This document shows positions 40,251 through 49,581 of a DNA stretch of 64,000 nucleotides, piece by piece. A program made the position numbers and the translations under genes. Under the pieces are notes generated by a model that ran no database searches, had not been told where the DNA came from, and worked only from the letters and a program-made list of their open reading frames with translations. Numbering within the stretch: the first letter of the stretch is position 1; the number at the start of each line of letters is the position of its first letter. The stretch covers positions 499,008-563,007 of the forward strand of contig JAHNZQ020000181.1 in the NCBI GenBank assembly GCA_019155205.2. Direction: 5' to 3'. This DNA comes from Gracilaria vermiculophylla (lineage: Eukaryota > Rhodophyta > Florideophyceae > Gracilariales > Gracilariaceae).

Positions 40251-40275
40251 CCCCCCCCCCCCCCCCCCCCCCCCC
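40217..40275 (+). repeat. Double poly-C tract (31 and 25 nt) separated by TAA
   Basis: C31-TAA-C25 between the end of the small ORF and the 3' end of the RETICULATA-like gene. Confidence 0.9.
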
Positions 40276-40376
40276 GCTGTTTGTACTGCACTGGTCGATG
40301 TGGCCTTAACTGTTTGTGTACTTGTGTGTGTGTGCAAGTTGTGCTAACTGTTCGTCCCGTAAAAGAACAAAACTGT

Positions 40377-41321
40377 CTACTCGCCGCCGTCGCCACCGCC
40401 GCGCTGCAGCCGCACGGCGCGCGCCCACCACACCCACACGGCGCCGCCCAGCACGTTGTTGCCCGTGCGCAGCGCGGCGCAGCCCAGCCGCGCCACGGGC
40501 GCGGGGCACAGCGCGAACAGCACGCGCTCCAGCCCGGCCAGCGCCTGGTAGCGCGGGTTGGCGCTGACCACCATGAAGCCGGCCCACGCGGCCGAGTTGG
40601 CCAGCACGTCGGGCAGCTGGCGGCGCGCGGCGTGCGCCGCGCCGCCGCCGCCGCCGCCGCGCACGCTGTCCAGCGCGGCGCGCACGCCCAGGAGCGCGCG
40701 CGACGCGGAGGTGCCCACGACGCTGCCGGCAAAGCCGCACGCGGCGAACAGCGCGCCCTTGTACGCAAACGCGGCGGCGCGCTGCGCCATGGAGAAGCGG
40801 CCGGGCGAGAAGACGTTGGCCGGCAGCGCGGCCAGCAGCGCGGCGGCGGCGGCGGGGCGCGCGCGCACGGCGGGCGCCAGCAGGAACACGAGCATGAAGT
40901 TGAGCGTGGCGCCCACGGCGATGTCGCACAGCGCCAGGTCCAGCTCCTGCAGCAGGCGGTCGCCGCGCGCGGCCACCATGCCCGACGCGGCCAGCGACAG
41001 CCCCACCGACAGCTCCATGGCCACCTTGAAGGCGAAGGCGGGGTCGGCGGCGACGCGGCGGCGCCAGCCGGGCCACGCGCGCGCCAGCGCGCGCGGCAGC
41101 CCGCTTTGCACGGCGCGCAGGAAGGTGCGCAGCTGCTCGAGCGGCAGCTGGCGCACGTCGTCGGGCAGCTGCTCGCGGCCGCTCACGCCGTAGCCGCGCA
41201 GCAGGCGCTGCAGCTCGTCGTCGTCGCCGTGGCCGTGGCCGTGGCGCTCGCGGCCGCCGCCGCCGGGACCGCCGCCGGCGCCGCCGCCGGAGCCGCCACC
41301 GCCACGGGGCTTTCCGCCGCC

Positions 41322-41367
<46 letters not shown>

Positions 41368-41642
41368 CCGTAGTCGGGCGGGGCGGGGGCGGCGTCGGAC
41401 AGGGCGTGGCACTCGTAGTGGTACGGGATGGCGGAGAAGGCATCGGTGCTGTCGGACGGGGCGGGGCGCGGCACGGTCATGGCGGGGGCGGCGGGGAGGA
41501 GGGCGCGGCGGCGGCAGGCGGGGGCGGCAGCGGCGGCGCGGCGCACGGCGACGGGGCGCGTGGCGGCGCGCGGCACGAAGACGGGCGGCGCGAAGGCGGG
41601 CGGCGCGAAGGCGGGCGCGCGGCGCGTCATGGCGCGGGGCAT
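40377..41642 (-). CDS. RETICULATA-related plastid protein (DUF3411)
   Basis: 421 residues starting at MPRAMTRRAPAF. The first about 60 residues are Arg/Ala/Pro-rich with no acids, fitting a plastid transit peptide. After poly-Ala and Gly-rich linkers the DUF3411 core appears: DPAFAFKVAMELSVG, ELDLALCDIAVGATLNFMLVFLLAP, FSPGRFSMAQRAAAFAYKGALFAACGF, WAGFMVVSANPRYQALAGLERVLF and GNNVLGGAVWVWWAR. Several hydrophobic helices make it an envelope membrane protein. In plants RETICULATA and its relatives affect plastid and leaf development and plastid transport (family knowledge). It ends close to the double C tract and is divergent from SWC5. Confidence 0.85.
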
Positions 41643-42920
41643 GGCGCGCGGGGGGGGGGGCGCGGCGGCGGCGGCGGCGGCGGCGGCGGGGCGGTTTTGA
41701 GGCGCGGCGGCAGCAGCGCGCGGGGCGACGCGGTGCGTACGCGCGCGCGCACGCGCGCGCGCGGGGCGCGGCGCGGTGCGCGCGCCGAGCGCTTTTAGGC
41801 GCGGCGCGGCGCGGCAGCGGCAGCGGCTCGGCGCGGCTCGGCGCGGCTCGGCGCGGCTCGGCGGCGGGAGCGGCGGCGGCGGCGGCAGCGGCGGCGGCAG
41901 CGCGCGCGCGCGCGCGCTGGCGCGGCTGGCCACGTGTGGGGGCGCGCCGCGCAAAGCTGGCGGCGGCGCGGGGCGCTTTCCCGGGCGCGGCCCACGTGCG
42001 CGACGTGGCGGTAGCAGGCGCGCGCGCGCGCGCGCGGCACACGCGCGCGACGAGCGGCGCGGCGGTTTTTGACAGCGGGCGCGCGCGGGGGCGCCAACTG
42101 TGGGGAGCGCGCGCGCGCGCGCAGGCGCAGTGTACATGCGGGCGAGCGGCAGCAATGGGCGCGCGCGGGCGCATGCGGCGCGGGCGAGTTGACAACGAGC
42201 GCGCGCGCGGCGCAGCGCCGCACGCCGGGCTGCGCTGCGCGGCGGCGCGAACGGCGCCAACGTTTGCGGGCGGCGCGCGACTGAAGGGCGAATGTGGGCG
42301 CTGGGCGCTGGGCGCTGACGATGCGCTTGCTCCGCTGGCGCCAATGGCGGCGGCGGCTGCAACTGGCGCGCGCAGCGGCTGCGCCCAGTTTGCGTTGGGC
42401 GCTAAGCTGTCATGGCTCACGTTGGCATCGCGCGGTGCCAACGGCAGCCGCACGCCGCGCAGCGCGCGCTGCTGCGCGAGCACCTGCGAGCAGCTCGCAG
42501 TGCACTTTGCGCACGCGCAGCCGCCGGGACGCACTGCGCTCAAACACGCAGTGCATGCACGCAGCGCTCAAGCTCGCCACCACGCGAGCCGCCGCGTGCC
42601 GCTGTTTGCGCCGCGCGCCCCACGCCCCCGCCCGTGGCGCACAACAAATCATTCTCGCGCCGCTGCCGCGCGCGTGCCACGCGCCGCGCGCGCTACCGAA
42701 CAACATTCAAAAACTTTTTTCGAAAAACGCCGCGCCGCGCCGCGTCGCACACGTGCCCACGCCGTCGCGCTCCCGCCGCCCCTGCGCGCTCCCCCAAAAC
42801 CGCACCCGCTCTGCGCACCCGCTCCGCCGCCGCGCGCCCGTTCGCCCCCCCCCCCCCCCACCTCCGCCGCCCTCCGTCCGCACCCCGCACCTTCTTCCTC
42901 CGCACGCAACGCCCCCCACC
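41643..42920. promoter_or_regulatory. Divergent upstream region, RETICULATA-like / SWC5
   Basis: 1.28 kb, extremely GC-rich. CACGTG sites at 41931-41936, 41993-41998 and 42750-42755. A GCGCGGCTCG decamer repeats about four times at 41825-41864, and alternating CG runs are common. A 15-nt C tract (42845-42859) precedes the SWC5 ATG by 61 nt. Long open frames here show no domain. Confidence 0.4.
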
Positions 42921-43075
42921 ATGGACCTGCTGGCCTCTGAGCTTGTTTCTTCCGACTCGGAAGATGCAGACTACATGCCCCCGCCGCAGCCCAGTCCTTC
43001 CGAGCCCCCAACCCGCACCCGCCCACTGGCACGTGCGCTTGCCCCGCCCTCCGATCTCCACCATCACGACCACGA

Positions 43076-43135
<60 letters not shown>

Positions 43136-44094
43136 AGACGACGACGACGCCGACGACGACGATGCTTTCGACCCGCAACCCAAAACTGCTCTTGCACCTC
43201 ATCGCAACCCATCCGCCGCTGCCTCTTCTTCCGCAGCCCCACCCGCATCCTCAGCCGCGCCCGCTTCGTCGCCGCGCCCCGCTGCGTCCGTCACGCGCCC
43301 CTCCGCCCCTGCCGCCGCCGCCGCCGCCGGCTCGAGCGCCTCACATGCAGCCGCAGCCGCAGCCGCAGCCGCAGCCGCAGCCGCCGCCGCCGCCGCCGCC
43401 GCCGCCACTGCTGCACGCGCCCACGCGCCGCCGCCCGCCCGTTCGAGCGCGCCGCACGGCGCCCCCCAGCTTGCAAAGCGCGCCATGCAGTCGGCGCGCA
43501 CCGCGGGAATCGTCCCAAAGCGCGCGCGCGACGCGCAAGCGCGCGCGCACCCCGAACCCGACGCGCCGCCGTGCAGCAGCGCGCAGGCGCCGCCACCCGC
43601 CGCCAGCCGTCAGCCGCAGCTGCGCGGCGACGCGCCGTCGCCGCCGCAGCCGTCCGGCCGGGCCGTCGCCGCCCACGCGCGCCCCGCCGCACCGAGGGGC
43701 GCGGCGGATGCCGCCCAGCCGCCGCGCGGTGGCGGCGCGCCGCTGCAGCCGCCGGTCAAGAGGGCGCGCGTCTCGCCGCAGAACAAGGTGAGTTGACCAT
43801 TCCCCCGCCAAGTGACGCAGCACCGCTCCATGCTCCGCGCGCTATCTGTGTCTGCCTTTTTGGTTTTGTCGTGTTAAAGTGGCCCGTGTTGAAATCGTCT
43901 TGTCTGACCGTCATTTGGCATCTGTTCCCGCGTTGAACACTAGAGCATTGATGACATCTGGGCTGAGATGAACAACACAACAGCGCGCAACCCGAAACAA
44001 CCCATGGGCGCCGACGACAAAGCGATGCACAGCATCCTTTTGAAACCTGCTGCAAACGCTCCAAAGCCCTTTAGAGTTCGCATGTTGCACGACT

Positions 44095-44134
<40 letters not shown>

Positions 44135-44411
44135 CACGAAACAATCCTCTGCGCAAACCCCCGCGCAGTCGCACAGTGCGCCCACGGGTCTGGAAGCTGT
44201 GCTGGACATTGTGCGCGGGAAGAAGCCGTCCACCATGCTCGACGGAACTCGCAAGCATTGGAACCAATTCAAGAAGGATGAAGATGTGGAACAGGAGTTG
44301 GAGTCTTACAAAAAGGGAAAAGAAAGATACACCGACCGAGTGGCCTTCCTCGCTCGCAGCAACGTTCGAGAATGGGAATTTGAACAAAAAGGAAAGCGAA
44401 CACGAAGGTGA
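42921..44411 (+). CDS. SWC5: SWC5 / BCNT (CFDP1) subunit of the SWR1 chromatin remodeller, two exons
   Basis: Exon 1 is 42921-43787 and exon 2 is 43944-44411, giving 444 residues. Exon 1 begins MDLLASELVSSDSEDADYMPP, then poly-Asp (about 52-79), poly-Ala and long Ala/Pro disorder, ending VKRARVSPQNK. Exon 2 opens SIDDIWAEMN, the family's VDDLWAxMN motif that only appears after splicing. It then has an 11-Gln run and the BCNT-C domain (LDGTRKHWNQFKKDEDVEQEL...GKERYTDRVAFLARSNVREWEFE). Swc5 helps SWR1 exchange H2A for H2A.Z (family knowledge). GC drops sharply from exon 1 to exon 2. Stops of SWC5 and RAD21 are 59 bp apart. Confidence 0.88.
43077..43133 (+). repeat. (GAC)19 coding repeat, poly-Asp in SWC5
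   Basis: 57 nt of uninterrupted GAC, continued by further GAA, GAC and GCC codons to about 43162. One codon type dominates, which implies recent slippage. Confidence 0.9.
43788..43943 (+). other. Intron of SWC5
   Basis: 156 bp, donor AAG|GTGAGT, acceptor CACTAG|AGCATT, phase 0. Splicing joins exon 1 to the conserved SIDDIWAEMN motif. Confidence 0.85.
44100..44132 (+). repeat. (CAG)11 coding repeat, poly-Gln in SWC5
   Basis: Eleven uninterrupted CAG codons in exon 2, between the N-terminal motif and the BCNT-C domain. Confidence 0.9.
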
Positions 44412-44470
44412 GAGAGAAATTAGATTTTGTTTTTTTTCTTCTTTTTCTTGTCGCGCCCTCACGCTCACTG

Positions 44471-45075
44471 CTAGGACTCGAGCAGCGTATTAAATGTGGG
44501 TTGAATTGGTCGCGCCCATATTCGCCCATAAGCTTCTTCCTGTCGCAACGCAAGCGCTTTCTTGTTGCCCAGGTTGAGCAGTTCATAAAAGCATCGCGCC
44601 GCAGTACGTCGACCGCCCACTTCTGCTAAAGCGTCCGTGAAATCAAACTCGCCATCCTCTAGCCGAGACAACATCAACTCTTGCATCTTGCGCGTTCGCG
44701 CTGAGATGGTAGCCTCAGTTACGCTGTCATCCGCATCAACCTGTGCGGCTGTCTCAGCCACTTGCCTCAGACTGAACTGACCCTCTTCCTCTCCCGCCGC
44801 ACACGCGGAAATGGACGCACCCATGGACTCTCGCCCCACTGAAACACCCCGTGTCTCGTCCTTCTCCACCGCCGTCATCGGCGCAACCACGGGCGATATG
44901 GTGTCACGACGCTCCGGCACCGCTGCAACAGCAGCCAAAATCTCCTCTTCCTCCATCCCAACTGGCGCTTCCACGCCAACCAATTCAATCATGCACGCAT
45001 CTGCAGTGACCTCCTTCTCACGTTGCGCTGCTACTCTCTCTTTCTCGGCCCCTGCACCCTTCATCTCTCCCTCCT

Positions 45076-45109
<34 letters not shown>

Positions 45110-45453
45110 CTCCCCGTCCACAACTTTGCGCTCTTCCTGCCGACCCACCCTCTCGCCAAGGTCGGCGTCCGAAATCGGGCTCGCCAGAATCAGCTCATCG
45201 GCGCGGAAGTTGGCGGTGAACAACTCCATGAGCTGCGGCGCCAGCGGCACGGTGGGGCGCGAAATCAGCTCCTCGAAGCGCGTGGCGCGCGGCGGCGCCG
45301 CCAGCCGTCGCCGCTGCGTCGGCGCGCGCAGCAGGTCGGACGTGTCGTTGAGCGTGGCGCGAAACTCGGCGGCCGAAATCTCCGTCGCGCCCTCGTCGGC
45401 CACCACAAACAGCTTGCGCTTGCGCCCGCGCCGCGGCGTGCGCGGCGCCTGCT

Positions 45454-45484
<31 letters not shown>

Positions 45485-46582
45485 TTCGCGCGCCTCCTCC
45501 TCCTCCTCCTCGGGCGGCAGCGGCGAGCCCGGGGGCATGGGCGCGCGGCGTGGGGGCGTGAGCGCTGGCGGTGCGGGCGCAGCTCCGGCGCGTACTGGAG
45601 TGGAGGGCGCTGGCGGCAGTTGCTGCTGCTCGGGGCCGCGCACGGGGGTGCGCTCATCAATCTCCAGGCGATCGCTGCCCAGTGAAATGCGCGGGGGGGG
45701 AAGCGACGCGGGCGGTGACGGAGGTGCGATGGGGTCGAATGATTGGCGAGCAGGCGTTGGCTGCTGCGCTGAAGGCGCTGCGGCGCGCAGCGGAGTAGAC
45801 GGAGACGACGATGGGGGCACAACGGTTTCAGGCGGCTGATCGGGTATCGGGGGCGGGAGCGACGGCGACTGCTCGATTTGGTCGGACAGCTCCGCGGCGC
45901 GCTGGCGCTCGACGGAGAGCTGGGGCGAAAGGGCGGGGGACGGCTGCGCGGGGTGCTCGGCGCGAAGGTGCTCTACGGAGGGCTCGGAGCGCACGGACGG
46001 GGTGACCGGCGTACCCTGTTGGCGCTGGCTCGGCGTGAATAGCAACGGTTCCGGATCGAGGTCTAGGGCGGGTTCGCGCGCGAGCTGGGGCTCGAGCGCA
46101 AAGGCGTCGATGATGCCGCCCATCAAGCCGCCAGCAAACTGGTCGATGGTGATGTCCTGGTCGGCGGCCAGAAAGGCGGAGGACGGCGGGGGCGGCAGGC
46201 GGGAGGGCACCAACTGCAGGTCGATGTTGGGCGGTTCGAGAGCATCGATGCTAGGCAGGGTGATGGCGGTGATAGGGGCAGTGTTCGGCGGCAGCAGGTC
46301 GGTGGCGGTGGGGCGAAAGGTAAGCTTAAGGCGGGTCATGGCGTCGGAGGACTCCTGCAACAGGTACTTGGTCTTGCGCGACAGGATGCGCACGACGCCG
46401 AGCAGGAGGTTGGAGGTGAGTCGCAGCGCCATGGGGACGTCGGGCGAGATAATGGATGTCACGGCGTTCTGGATATTGGTGGAGAATACCATGGCCTTTG
46501 TGAGCTTGTTCTGCATGTGGGCGGCGAGCCAGATCTTGGCGAGGGGGCCCTTCTTGGTGAGCACATGCTGCGAGTAAAACAT
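44471..46582 (-). CDS. RAD21: Cohesin kleisin subunit RAD21/SCC1
   Basis: 703 residues. The N-terminal kleisin domain (1-90) begins MFYSQHVLTKKGPLAKIWLAAHM and contains MALRLTSNLLLGVVRILSRKTKYLL, the Smc3-binding part. A long Pro/Ser/Glu-rich middle has poly-Glu, poly-Ala and basic TPRRGRKRK segments. The C-terminal winged helix (about 632-695, MQELMLSRLEDGEFDFTDALAEVGGRRTAARCFYELLNLGNKKALALRQ) binds Smc1. The KKGPL and LLGVVRIYSRK-like wording fits mitotic RAD21 more than meiotic REC8. The kleisin closes the cohesin ring and is cut by separase (family knowledge). The gene is divergent from EPL1 and its 3' end faces SWC5. Confidence 0.92.
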
Positions 46583-46793
46583 GGCGGCGGCGGGCGGCGG
46601 GTGGCGGGCAGCGCAGGGCGTCGGCGCTATCGCCGCAGGCGGGGGAGGGGCCGCGATGGTGGCGCACGATAGGGGGGGCGGCGCTTGTAACGGGTGCTGC
46701 CGGTACAAGCACTCACGAAACGCGCGCCAAAACGGGGACGGCGCGTACAACGCATGACGCGTGTCCACGCGGCCACGTGCGCAAGCCTTGCGC

Positions 46794-46824
<31 letters not shown>

Positions 46825-47148
46825 CGGGCGCGCGCGCGAGCGGCGGGCGCCAGTGGGGGAGGGGGGCCGCCACGAGCGGAGCTGGAGGCCGACCGCACGC
46901 AGCGCGCTCCCCGCGTCGCACCGCACACTCGACCGCTTCCGCGCGGCGCGCCCTGCCGCCCCAAGCTGTGCCGTCTCCCTCCGCCGTCCCGCCCCGCACT
47001 TGGTCCGCGCCTGCTCCACGCCCGCCTTCGCGTCGCGTCGCCCGCCGTCCCTCCGCCCCCCTACCCCGCCCCCGCCGTCCGCCTCCCGCCTCCCGCCGCC
47101 CGCCGCCCGCCTCCGTCCCCACCGTCCGCCGCCGCGCCCTCCACCGCG

Positions 47149-47217
<69 letters not shown>

Positions 47218-47247
47218 CCCCCCCCCCCCCCCCCCCCCCCCCCCCCG

Positions 47248-47288
<41 letters not shown>

Positions 47289-47349
47289 GCCAACGCGCCT
47301 GCCGCGTTCAAAATTTTCGCGCCGAAAATACAAAAAAAATACCGCCAAG
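46583..47349. promoter_or_regulatory. Divergent promoter region, RAD21 / EPL1
   Basis: 767 bp. CACGTG at 46774-46779, a CGG run at 46797-46822, a CT-rich stretch (about 46970-47130) and the 134-nt C tract. Just before EPL1 the sequence becomes A-rich (TTCAAAATTTTC, AATACAAAAAAAATACC at 47311-47343), a possible core promoter or intron. Confidence 0.45.
47149..47282 (+). repeat. 134-nt poly-C tract with only two interruptions
   Basis: C68-G-C29-G-C35 on the plus strand, the sense strand of EPL1. Such a tract could form i-motif or, on the other strand, G-quadruplex structures. Its exact length depends on the assembly. Confidence 0.85.
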
Positions 47350-49380
47350 CTGCCGCCCTCACGCCCCCCTCGCCGCGACAGCGGCGCGGCCGCTGCCGCA
47401 TCGCGCCCCTCATTCCGCCCCCGCCCCATCGACCTCAACAAGCCGCTGCCCATCATCAAATCCAGCAAGGACCTCCGCCACGAAGATGACATCGTCGTCA
47501 ACCGCGCCCTGCCCGTCATCGCCTCCGGCGTCGACCCCTCCGAGGAAGAAGAGCGCCATTTGCAGCAGGCCCTCCTCGCCTCTGTCTTCGGCGCCAACGC
47601 CAAAGCCGCCACCGCCGACATCCCGGTCCCCATAGTCAACCCCGTGAAACCGCCCAGCATCCACGGCTCCTTTCAACGCCCCGAGCAGTACATTCTCTTC
47701 GACAGGGATGACCTCGACCTCATCGACGACGTCGTCGACTACGACGCCGACTACGTCGATGACAAGTTTGCGCGTGAAAATCACATTCACCTGGACCACC
47801 TCGAGCGCGCCATGGACGCCATGGAGAAGGCCCAGGCCCGCTCCGACTCCTCAAATCTCCTGTCCCTCGCCGCAATCAAGTCCACAGTCCACTCCGCCCA
47901 CCTCGTCACCAAGCCCCTGTACCACCACTGGCTTCGACGCCGCCAGACGCGCCACATCTCGTTCTTGCGAATCTTCCAGCCGCCTCCTGACCCCAAGAAC
48001 CAGGACCCGGCCGTCGCTTTCCGCCCGCGCGAGCGCGACGCAGCCTCGGGCATCGCCCGCCGCATGAACACTTACGACAACTTCCGAAAGGCGCTCGTGC
48101 TGCGCGACCAGCTGCGAATGCTGCGTGAACTCCTCCAGCGCGTTGTGCACCGCGAAAACATCAAATCGCGCGCCCTCGCGCTTACCCTGCTCGCCCAGCG
48201 ACTCCGCGTTACCGCAGACGGCGGCCCGCGCATGGAAGCTGTCAACCGCGCTGTTTTCGCCTGCGATACAGAGCCCGTCGTCACGTACGGCTCAAACCTG
48301 TCAACCGTCCCGGCTATAGTCATCCCTGTCAGAGGTCTCAACTTGCCAGATTCCATACCCGTCGTGTTCAGGAAGATGGCAGCTGACAAGATGTCAAAGA
48401 AGAACCGCCGCAAATCCGTCAGGCTCCCGGAGAAGAGGGGACAAAAAGAAGGCTCACCCACTTCGTCAGCCGAGCTGCGAGCTCTGGCCACCACCCCGTC
48501 CAGCGTCGACAAGTACGGTTACGACTACCATGGCAATTATTGCCTCAAACACATGCGATACTTTGCGGGCGGCTTCGCCAACTACGGTGTCTCCCCGTAC
48601 GACCATCGAGTGTTTGCTGCTGCCACTGAGCGCAACACCGTCAGAGCGTCGCCGAGAGAACCACATCCGGTCACCATCCCCAGCGCAAGTGTGAAGTTCG
48701 CTACGTTTGGGGGCAGGTTACGGTCCGGTGCCAAAACAGGGCCTCGTCGATTTGTTAGCACAGAGGATATCGCTCGGGATATTCTAAGCTCAAGCGCCCC
48801 AGGGCCATCGCTCCCTCTTCAACCGGCTCGCAAAATGCGCCGCACCATTCGGGCACGCGCTCGAGTGGGGCGAGGTGGCAGAATAATGTTCGACCGTGTC
48901 GTTTTCGAACGACAGAGAGGACTCAGAGCTGCCAGTTATCCTGGGAACGTTGAAATGGGGGGGGTATATACCGCAGGCATTCCATTTCATGAAGCGGCCA
49001 GAGTTGCAGCAGAGTATCCTCGAGGAGATCTAGGGGACGTCATGCTGCTGGGAGGTGGGGAAGAGCTTCGTGACAACAGCTCAAACGAGAACAAACTTGT
49101 CCAACTTGCAAGGGAGCTGATGCCCGAGATGGAGCCTATGATAAAATCGCCAGATGACCTGGTGTCCACAAAAGACATCACTGAATCATGGCCACGTCGA
49201 AAGCACGATCGGGAACCAACGAGAATCAAGACTAAGTGGGGTGACTCCGAAACAGACGAGGATGAAAACGCCATTGATAACGACGCTGACCAGAACCATG
49301 TGCAAGTTGTGCCGTTCGAGGATTGGGACAAATTGCCCGCATACGCACCCAAGAACGAGCCCTTGGTTTCGGAATTGTGA
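47350..49380 (+). CDS. EPL1: Enhancer of polycomb-like protein EPL1 (NuA4 complex), 5' end unresolved
   Basis: About 676 residues from the tentative start. The EPcA region begins SFRPRPIDLNKPLPIIKSS and continues with the Glu-rich EEEERHLQQALLAS. Acidic stretches (DLIDDVVDYDADYVDD) and HLERAMDAMEKAQ follow, then KPLYHHWLRRR and FRPRERDA with a coiled LRDQLRMLRELLQRVVHRENIKS. The C-terminus has basic, Arg/Gly-rich and acidic parts. Epl1 anchors Esa1 in NuA4 and piccolo-NuA4 (family knowledge). No ATG exists in this frame between the upstream stop and residue Met155 (47812). The start shown is a CTG in an AAG-CTG context; a hidden 5' exon is equally possible. It is divergent from RAD21. Confidence 0.78.
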   Translation: MPPSRPPRRDSGAAAAASRPSFRPRPIDLNKPLPIIKSSKDLRHEDDIVVNRALPVIASGVDPSEEEERHLQQALLASVFGANAKAATADIPVPIVNPVKPPSIHGSFQRPEQYILFDRDDLDLIDDVVDYDADYVDDKFARENHIHLDHLERAMDAMEKAQARSDSSNLLSLAAIKSTVHSAHLVTKPLYHHWLRRRQTRHISFLRIFQPPPDPKNQDPAVAFRPRERDAASGIARRMNTYDNFRKALVLRDQLRMLRELLQRVVHRENIKSRALALTLLAQRLRVTADGGPRMEAVNRAVFACDTEPVVTYGSNLSTVPAIVIPVRGLNLPDSIPVVFRKMAADKMSKKNRRKSVRLPEKRGQKEGSPTSSAELRALATTPSSVDKYGYDYHGNYCLKHMRYFAGGFANYGVSPYDHRVFAAATERNTVRASPREPHPVTIPSASVKFATFGGRLRSGAKTGPRRFVSTEDIARDILSSSAPGPSLPLQPARKMRRTIRARARVGRGGRIMFDRVVFERQRGLRAASYPGNVEMGGVYTAGIPFHEAARVAAEYPRGDLGDVMLLGGGEELRDNSSNENKLVQLARELMPEMEPMIKSPDDLVSTKDITESWPRRKHDREPTRIKTKWGDSETDEDENAIDNDADQNHVQVVPFEDWDKLPAYAPKNEPLVSEL

Positions 49381-49581
49381 GCCATTGTCGAAGGGCGATA
49401 GTATCAAACCCGACACCTGTACATTAACGATAAACTTGCTCAACGCTGATCGTTTCAGCCTGATACAGCCAAGCAAAAACATAGCTGTGCCTCTTAGCTA
49501 GCTTTTGATGCTGGCTTCCATTTCAAATCGCATGTCCCGTGTATACCGCAGTACAAGGTTTCATGGATGTGGCAACCAGCA

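Noticed and set aside
40281..41798. 505-codon plus-strand frame antisense to the RETICULATA-like gene
   Set aside because: Composition is Gly/Ala/Arg/Gln without domains; the opposite strand encodes the conserved DUF3411 protein.
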